Below, piece after piece: positions 5,147 through 8,536 of a stretch of 8,536 bases of DNA. Origin of the DNA: Betaproteobacteria bacterium. Its GTDB lineage: Bacteria > Pseudomonadota > Gammaproteobacteria > Burkholderiales > Sulfuriferulaceae. The notes beneath the pieces are model-generated. The model was not told the origin of the DNA and ran no database searches. It was given only the letters and a program-made list of their open reading frames with translations. The stretch is from contig DMQT01000226.1 in assembly GCA_003455595.1 (NCBI GenBank), forward strand, positions 7,011-15,546, written 5' to 3'. Position 1 is the first letter of the stretch, and every line of letters starts with the position of its first letter. Both the position numbers and the translations under genes were made by a program.

Positions 5147-7224
5147 GCTTGACCTCCTACCAGGCTGGTAACTCTAATGGCTTTTGAATCGGGTAATTCG
5201 GCGTGTGACAAAACCTTGAGTTGCGGCAGTGCGCGGCGCAGAAATCGGGCGAGCAGCGCACGCAATGGCGCCGGCACCAGCAGCACGGGCGTGAAACCCA
5301 GTTGCTCCTGTTGGCGGGTCGCCAGTTCGGCCTGACTGGCCAGCATATCGGCCAGACCAGGCTCAATCCCCGCCCCCTCCGGTCCGCTCGCCTGCAAAGC
5401 CTGCATCAGCAAACGCTCCAGACGACTGTCCAGAGTCATCACCGAAAGTTCGTTGGCCGATGGGAACAGCTGCTGGACAATCGCGCGACCGAGGGCGATG
5501 CGCACCAGTGCGGTGAGCTCGTTCGGATCCTGGATACGTGCTGCATGTTCCGCCAGGGTCTCGATAATGGTGCGCATGTCGCGGATATGCACGCCTTCAA
5601 TCAACAGGTTTTGCAATACCTTTTGCAGCGTGGAAAGCGGGATCAGTTTCGGCACCAGTTCTTCTGCCAGCTTGGGTGATTCCGTGCCCAGGTGGTCGAG
5701 CAACTGCTGCACCTCCTGGCGTCCCAGCAATTCTGCAGCGTGCAATGTGATCAGGTGATTGAGGTGGGTCGCCACCACGGTGCCGGCGTCCACCACGGTA
5801 TAGCCCATGGTCTGCGCTTGTTCACGCAAACCCGCGTCTATCCAGGTTGCCGGCAATCCAAACGCCGGGTCGCTGGTCACTGCACCCGGTAGCGTGCCGG
5901 TGACCATGCCGGGATTAATGGCCAGATACTGACCCGCATGGGCTTCACCACTGCCCACCTCGACGCCTTTCAGACTGATGCGATACGCCGACGGCCTGAG
6001 TTCCAGGTTGTCACGGATGTGCACCGGCGGAGACAGAAAGCCGACTTCCTGGGCGAATTTTTTGCGGATACCCTTGATACGGCGCAGCAGTTCACCGCTC
6101 TGCCCTTTATCCACCAGCGGAATCAGGCGATAGCCCACTTCCAGCCCCAGTGTGTCTACCGGGACAATATCTTGCCAGGTCGCTTCTTCCAGCTCGGCGG
6201 GGGCAGCCACCACAGCCGATTCCGGTTCAATGGCCGGCTTGAGTGCGCGCTGTGTGAGCAGGTAAGCACCGCCTCCCAGCACTGCGGCCAGCAGGAGAAA
6301 AGCGAAGTGTGGCATGCCGGGAATCAGACCCATGCCGCCGATGATCCCTGCGGAAATATAGAGCACCTGCGGCTTTGCAAAAAGCTGGTCTAGCAACTGT
6401 CCGCCGATATCCTGATCGCTGGCAACGCGAGAAACCACGATACCTGCCGCAGTGGAGATCAGCAGCGAGGGAATCTGCGCAACCAGGCCATCGCCAATCG
6501 CCAGCAAGGTGTAGTTCTTGATGGCGGTAGAGAAATCCAGATCATGCTGAACCATGCCCACGATCAAGCCGCCGACAATGTTGATGACGGTCACCATGAT
6601 GCCGGCTACCGCATCGCCGCGCACATACTTGCTGGCGCCGTCCATCGCGCCGTAAAACTCGGCTTCCTGGGCAACTTCGGTACGGCGCAGGCGCGCTTCC
6701 TGCTCACCGATCAGACCGGCGTTCAGATCGGCGTCAATCGCCATCTGCTTGCCGGGCATGGCATCCAGGGTGAAGCGCGCGCCGACTTCCGCAATGCGTC
6801 CCGCGCCCTTGGTGACGACCATGAAGTTGATGATGGTCAGAATGATGAAGACCACGATACCGACCGTGTAATTGCCACCGATCAGGAAGTGGCCAAAAGC
6901 CTCGATCACCTTGCCTGCTGCGTCCGGCCCGGTGTGCCCTTCGGTGAGCACCACCCGGGTCGAGGCAACGTTGAGCGAGAGCCGCAGCATGGTACTGACC
7001 AGCAGAACCGTCGGGAACACCATGAAATCCAGTGGCTTTACCGTATACAGACTGGTCAGCAGCACGATGATGGAAAGCGCAATGTTGAAACTGAAAAAGA
7101 TGTCGAGCACAAAGGCCGGCAGCGGCAACATCATCATCGCCAGCATGATGATGATGAGTATCGGCGCGACCAGCGCTGCACTACCGGGCACAGTCAGCCA
7201 CGCAGGCAATTTCAGGCCATTCAT
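5143..7224 (-). CDS. flhA: Flagellar type III export gate protein FlhA
   Basis: FlhA forms the nonameric export gate: its membrane domain couples export to the proton motive force and its cytosolic ring docks chaperone-substrate complexes. The 693-residue protein matches the family length. The membrane half (about 15-330) has several hydrophobic helices, starting PILIIIMLAMMMLPLPAFVL (21-40). The FHIPEP signature region is clear: GAGRIAEVGARFTLDAMPGK (140-159) and AIDADLNAGLI (162-172). Asp204 in RGDAVAG corresponds by context to the conserved Asp needed for export. The cytosolic half begins after a linker (about 329-350) and contains VGYRLIPLVD and LLRRIKGIRKKFAQEVGFL, then runs to LVGGQA. 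GGAG lies 7 bases upstream of the ATG, which overlaps the flhB stop in ATGA. The gene has no visible defect. Confidence 0.98.
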   Translation of the reverse strand: MNGLKLPAWLTVPGSAALVAPILIIIMLAMMMLPLPAFVLDIFFSFNIALSIIVLLTSLYTVKPLDFMVFPTVLLVSTMLRLSLNVASTRVVLTEGHTGPDAAGKVIEAFGHFLIGGNYTVGIVVFIILTIINFMVVTKGAGRIAEVGARFTLDAMPGKQMAIDADLNAGLIGEQEARLRRTEVAQEAEFYGAMDGASKYVRGDAVAGIMVTVINIVGGLIVGMVQHDLDFSTAIKNYTLLAIGDGLVAQIPSLLISTAAGIVVSRVASDQDIGGQLLDQLFAKPQVLYISAGIIGGMGLIPGMPHFAFLLLAAVLGGGAYLLTQRALKPAIEPESAVVAAPAELEEATWQDIVPVDTLGLEVGYRLIPLVDKGQSGELLRRIKGIRKKFAQEVGFLSPPVHIRDNLELRPSAYRISLKGVEVGSGEAHAGQYLAINPGMVTGTLPGAVTSDPAFGLPATWIDAGLREQAQTMGYTVVDAGTVVATHLNHLITLHAAELLGRQEVQQLLDHLGTESPKLAEELVPKLIPLSTLQKVLQNLLIEGVHIRDMRTIIETLAEHAARIQDPNELTALVRIALGRAIVQQLFPSANELSVMTLDSRLERLLMQALQASGPEGAGIEPGLADMLASQAELATRQQEQLGFTPVLLVPAPLRALLARFLRRALPQLKVLSHAELPDSKAIRVTSLVGGQA
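5152..5158 (-). promoter_or_regulatory. Strong ribosome binding site of flhF
   Basis: AGGAGGT on the minus strand, 5 bases before the flhF ATG, is a full-strength Shine-Dalgarno sequence. It lies inside the last codons of flhA and encodes its Gly-Gly. Confidence 0.85.
7129..7153. repeat. 9-bp inverted repeat in early flhA
   Basis: The arms catcatcat (7129-7137) and atgatgatg (7145-7153) are exact reverse complements around a 7-base loop. They encode the Ile-Ile-Met-Leu-Ala-Met-Met-Met part of the first FlhA helix, so the symmetry may simply follow from ATC/ATG codon runs. In the mRNA it could form a hairpin about 70-95 bases into flhA. Confidence 0.5.
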
Positions 7225-8393
7225 TGCACATCTCCATTATGATGCGTGGCCTGTGCCGCAGGGTTCAGCGGATCAAGCTGCGGCGGCACGTCGATCTCGC
7301 CGGGTGCCTCTGGACGTGCTCCGCCATGCTGGCGATAAGCGCGCAACTGGAATACGTAAGCGAGGACTTCCGCCACTGCGGTATACAGCGCCTCCGGAAT
7401 CTCATCGCCCAGTTCTGCGTGCTGGTAAAGCGCGCGCGCCAGTGGTGCGGCCTCCAGCAGCGGCACGTTGTTCGCACCCGCCAATTCCCGTATCTTCGCG
7501 GCAACCTCGCCGGCGCCTTTGGCGACCACTTTGGGCGCGCGCATCGCGCCATCAGAATATTTGAGCGCCACTGCGTAGTGCGTCGGGTTGGTCACCACCA
7601 CGTCGGCCGTCGGCACTTCCGACATCATGCGCCGGCGTGCCATCTCGCGCTGCTGCGCGCGAATCTTGGCCTTGATTTGGGGATCGCCATCCGACTCTTT
7701 GGCCTCCTGACGAACTTCCTGACGTGTCATCTTCAGCTTGTTGGCGTGGTGCCATACCTGATAAGGCGCATCAATCATGACGATGACGCCCAGGGCACCA
7801 GCAATCGTAATGAAACTGATCCATAGCAGGCTGGCAAGATGAGCGGTGCCCTCATGCAGGGATTCCACACTGAGTGCCAGCACTGCGTCTTTTTGCTGCC
7901 AGATCACCAGCCAGGCCACCACCCCCACCAGAATGGTTTTGGCTATTGCCTTGCCCAGTTCCACAGCCGCGTTGGAGGAGACTAGATTGCCCAGCCCCTT
8001 GACTGGATTCATCCGTCCAAAATTCGGCAGCAAGGCCTTGGTACTGAACAACCAGCCACCAATCACGGCAGGGGTCGCCAAAGCGACAACGATCAGCAGC
8101 AGTGCGATCGGCGCAAACACCATCAACAGGTCGCCCAGACTGCCACCCAGACGGGCAAAAAGTGCGGCAGGATCAAATGCAATGGCACGCTCGAAGCCAA
8201 GGCCGGAAACCAGCATGCTTTCCAGTTGACGGATCAGCTTCTCGCCCGAAAACCAGATGCCGCCACCCGCTGCCAGCAGCATGGTGAACGTGGCAAGCTC
8301 ACGCGAACGCGGGACATCGCCATCCTCCCGCGCTTTCTCAAGTCGCTGGGGTGAAGCTGATTCGGTTTTTTCGAGATCGCTGTCTTCAGCCAT
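7221..8393 (-). CDS. flhB: Flagellar export apparatus protein FlhB (substrate-specificity switch)
   Basis: FlhB sits in the export gate and switches export from rod/hook to filament substrates after self-cleavage. The 390-residue protein has the family start MAEDSDLEKTESASPQRLEK, four hydrophobic segments (about 35-50, 90-115, 143-165 and 185-208), and a soluble domain. The self-cleavage motif NPTH is at 269-272 within VVVTNPTHYAVALKYS, at the same residue numbers as in Salmonella FlhB, so cleavage between Asn and Pro is expected. The Pro-rich C-terminal tail (about 355-390) is ordinary for the family. A longer in-frame ATG at 8438 would add 15 residues (MRHVERKTAHQEELA) that do not resemble FlhB. 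The ATG at 8393 has AGAGGA 7 bases upstream and gives the conserved N-terminus. It is the first gene of the run here, followed directly by flhA. Confidence 0.97.
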   Translation of the reverse strand: MAEDSDLEKTESASPQRLEKAREDGDVPRSRELATFTMLLAAGGGIWFSGEKLIRQLESMLVSGLGFERAIAFDPAALFARLGGSLGDLLMVFAPIALLLIVVALATPAVIGGWLFSTKALLPNFGRMNPVKGLGNLVSSNAAVELGKAIAKTILVGVVAWLVIWQQKDAVLALSVESLHEGTAHLASLLWISFITIAGALGVIVMIDAPYQVWHHANKLKMTRQEVRQEAKESDGDPQIKAKIRAQQREMARRRMMSEVPTADVVVTNPTHYAVALKYSDGAMRAPKVVAKGAGEVAAKIRELAGANNVPLLEAAPLARALYQHAELGDEIPEALYTAVAEVLAYVFQLRAYRQHGGARPEAPGEIDVPPQLDPLNPAAQATHHNGDVQ

Positions 8394-8400
8394 CGCCAAT

Positions 8401-8406
8401 TCCTCT
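8401..8406 (-). promoter_or_regulatory. Ribosome binding site of flhB (decides the start)
   Basis: AGAGGA on the minus strand lies 7 bases before the ATG at 8393. It supports that start over the ATG at 8438. Confidence 0.8.
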
Positions 8407-8536
8407 TGATGTGCCGTCTTGCGTTCAACATGACGCACGGACGGATCACACAGCTGCGATTATTGGCGAGAAACGCTGTGGCTCATCGACAGAATAAGTA
8501 CATAAATCCCCCGCATTTCAGCGACGACACCTATTT

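Noticed and set aside
6544..7564. Two overlapping plus-strand frames of about 230 residues opposite flhA and the flhA/flhB junction
   Set aside because: They are low-complexity His/Asp/Gln-rich or Ser/Arg-rich translations of the complement of membrane-helix codons. flhA and flhB are intact on the other strand.
8460..8534. Minus-strand frame open from the right edge to a TAA at 8460, a possible 3' end of an upstream gene or an 18-residue peptide from the ATG at 8516
   Set aside because: Only about 24 codons are visible, with no family likeness, and the other two minus frames are closed early. It is undecidable from this window.
8430..8536. Plus-strand frame open to the right edge (starts MTHGRITQLRLL), a possible divergent gene
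   Set aside because: It has no ribosome site, only 35 visible codons and no recognisable motif, and it overlaps the flhB upstream region. It cannot be supported without sequence beyond the window.
1..8536. CRISPR arrays, tRNA or rRNA genes, insertion sequences, attachment sites
   Set aside because: No spaced direct repeats, transposase motifs, terminal inverted repeats or tRNA-like folds were noticed on either strand. The window is almost fully coding.

Overview
The window is a chromosomal flagellar locus read entirely on the minus strand, from right to left. It most resembles a betaproteobacterium, perhaps of the Nitrosomonadales or Gallionellales type; this is inference from protein flavour and gene order, not a database match. 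FlhF and FlhG together suggest polar or otherwise position-controlled flagella.

Layout in transcription order: flhB (type III export gate, substrate switch), flhA (export gate), flhF (SRP-like GTPase for flagellar placement), flhG/fleN (MinD/ParA-like partner), fliA (sigma-28), motC-type stator and motD-type stator, then an AT-richer gene for a PhnD-like periplasmic binding protein that runs off the left edge. The first six genes are packed as one operon: ATGA overlaps at flhB/flhA and flhA/flhF, an 8-base overlap at flhF/flhG, a 2-base gap at flhG/fliA and a 19-base overlap at fliA/motC. An 82-base spacer separates motC from motD, and a 119-base spacer separates motD from the binding-protein gene. 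No gene-free stretch reaches 300 bases.

The genes cover export (FlhB, FlhA), placement and number (FlhF, FlhG), late-gene transcription (FliA) and torque (MotC, MotD). The cheYZAB genes that lie between fliA and motCD in the Pseudomonas layout are absent here.

No obviously new system is present; most of the window is a conventional flagellar operon. The points most worth a second look are: an FlhG whose ATP-binding P-loop is destroyed while its FlhF-activating N-terminal motif is intact; the unassigned spacer between motC and motD, which holds a 16-codon frame with a ribosome-site-like sequence; and the binding-protein gene, whose ligand motif is not that of a true phosphonate binder and whose base composition differs from its neighbours.
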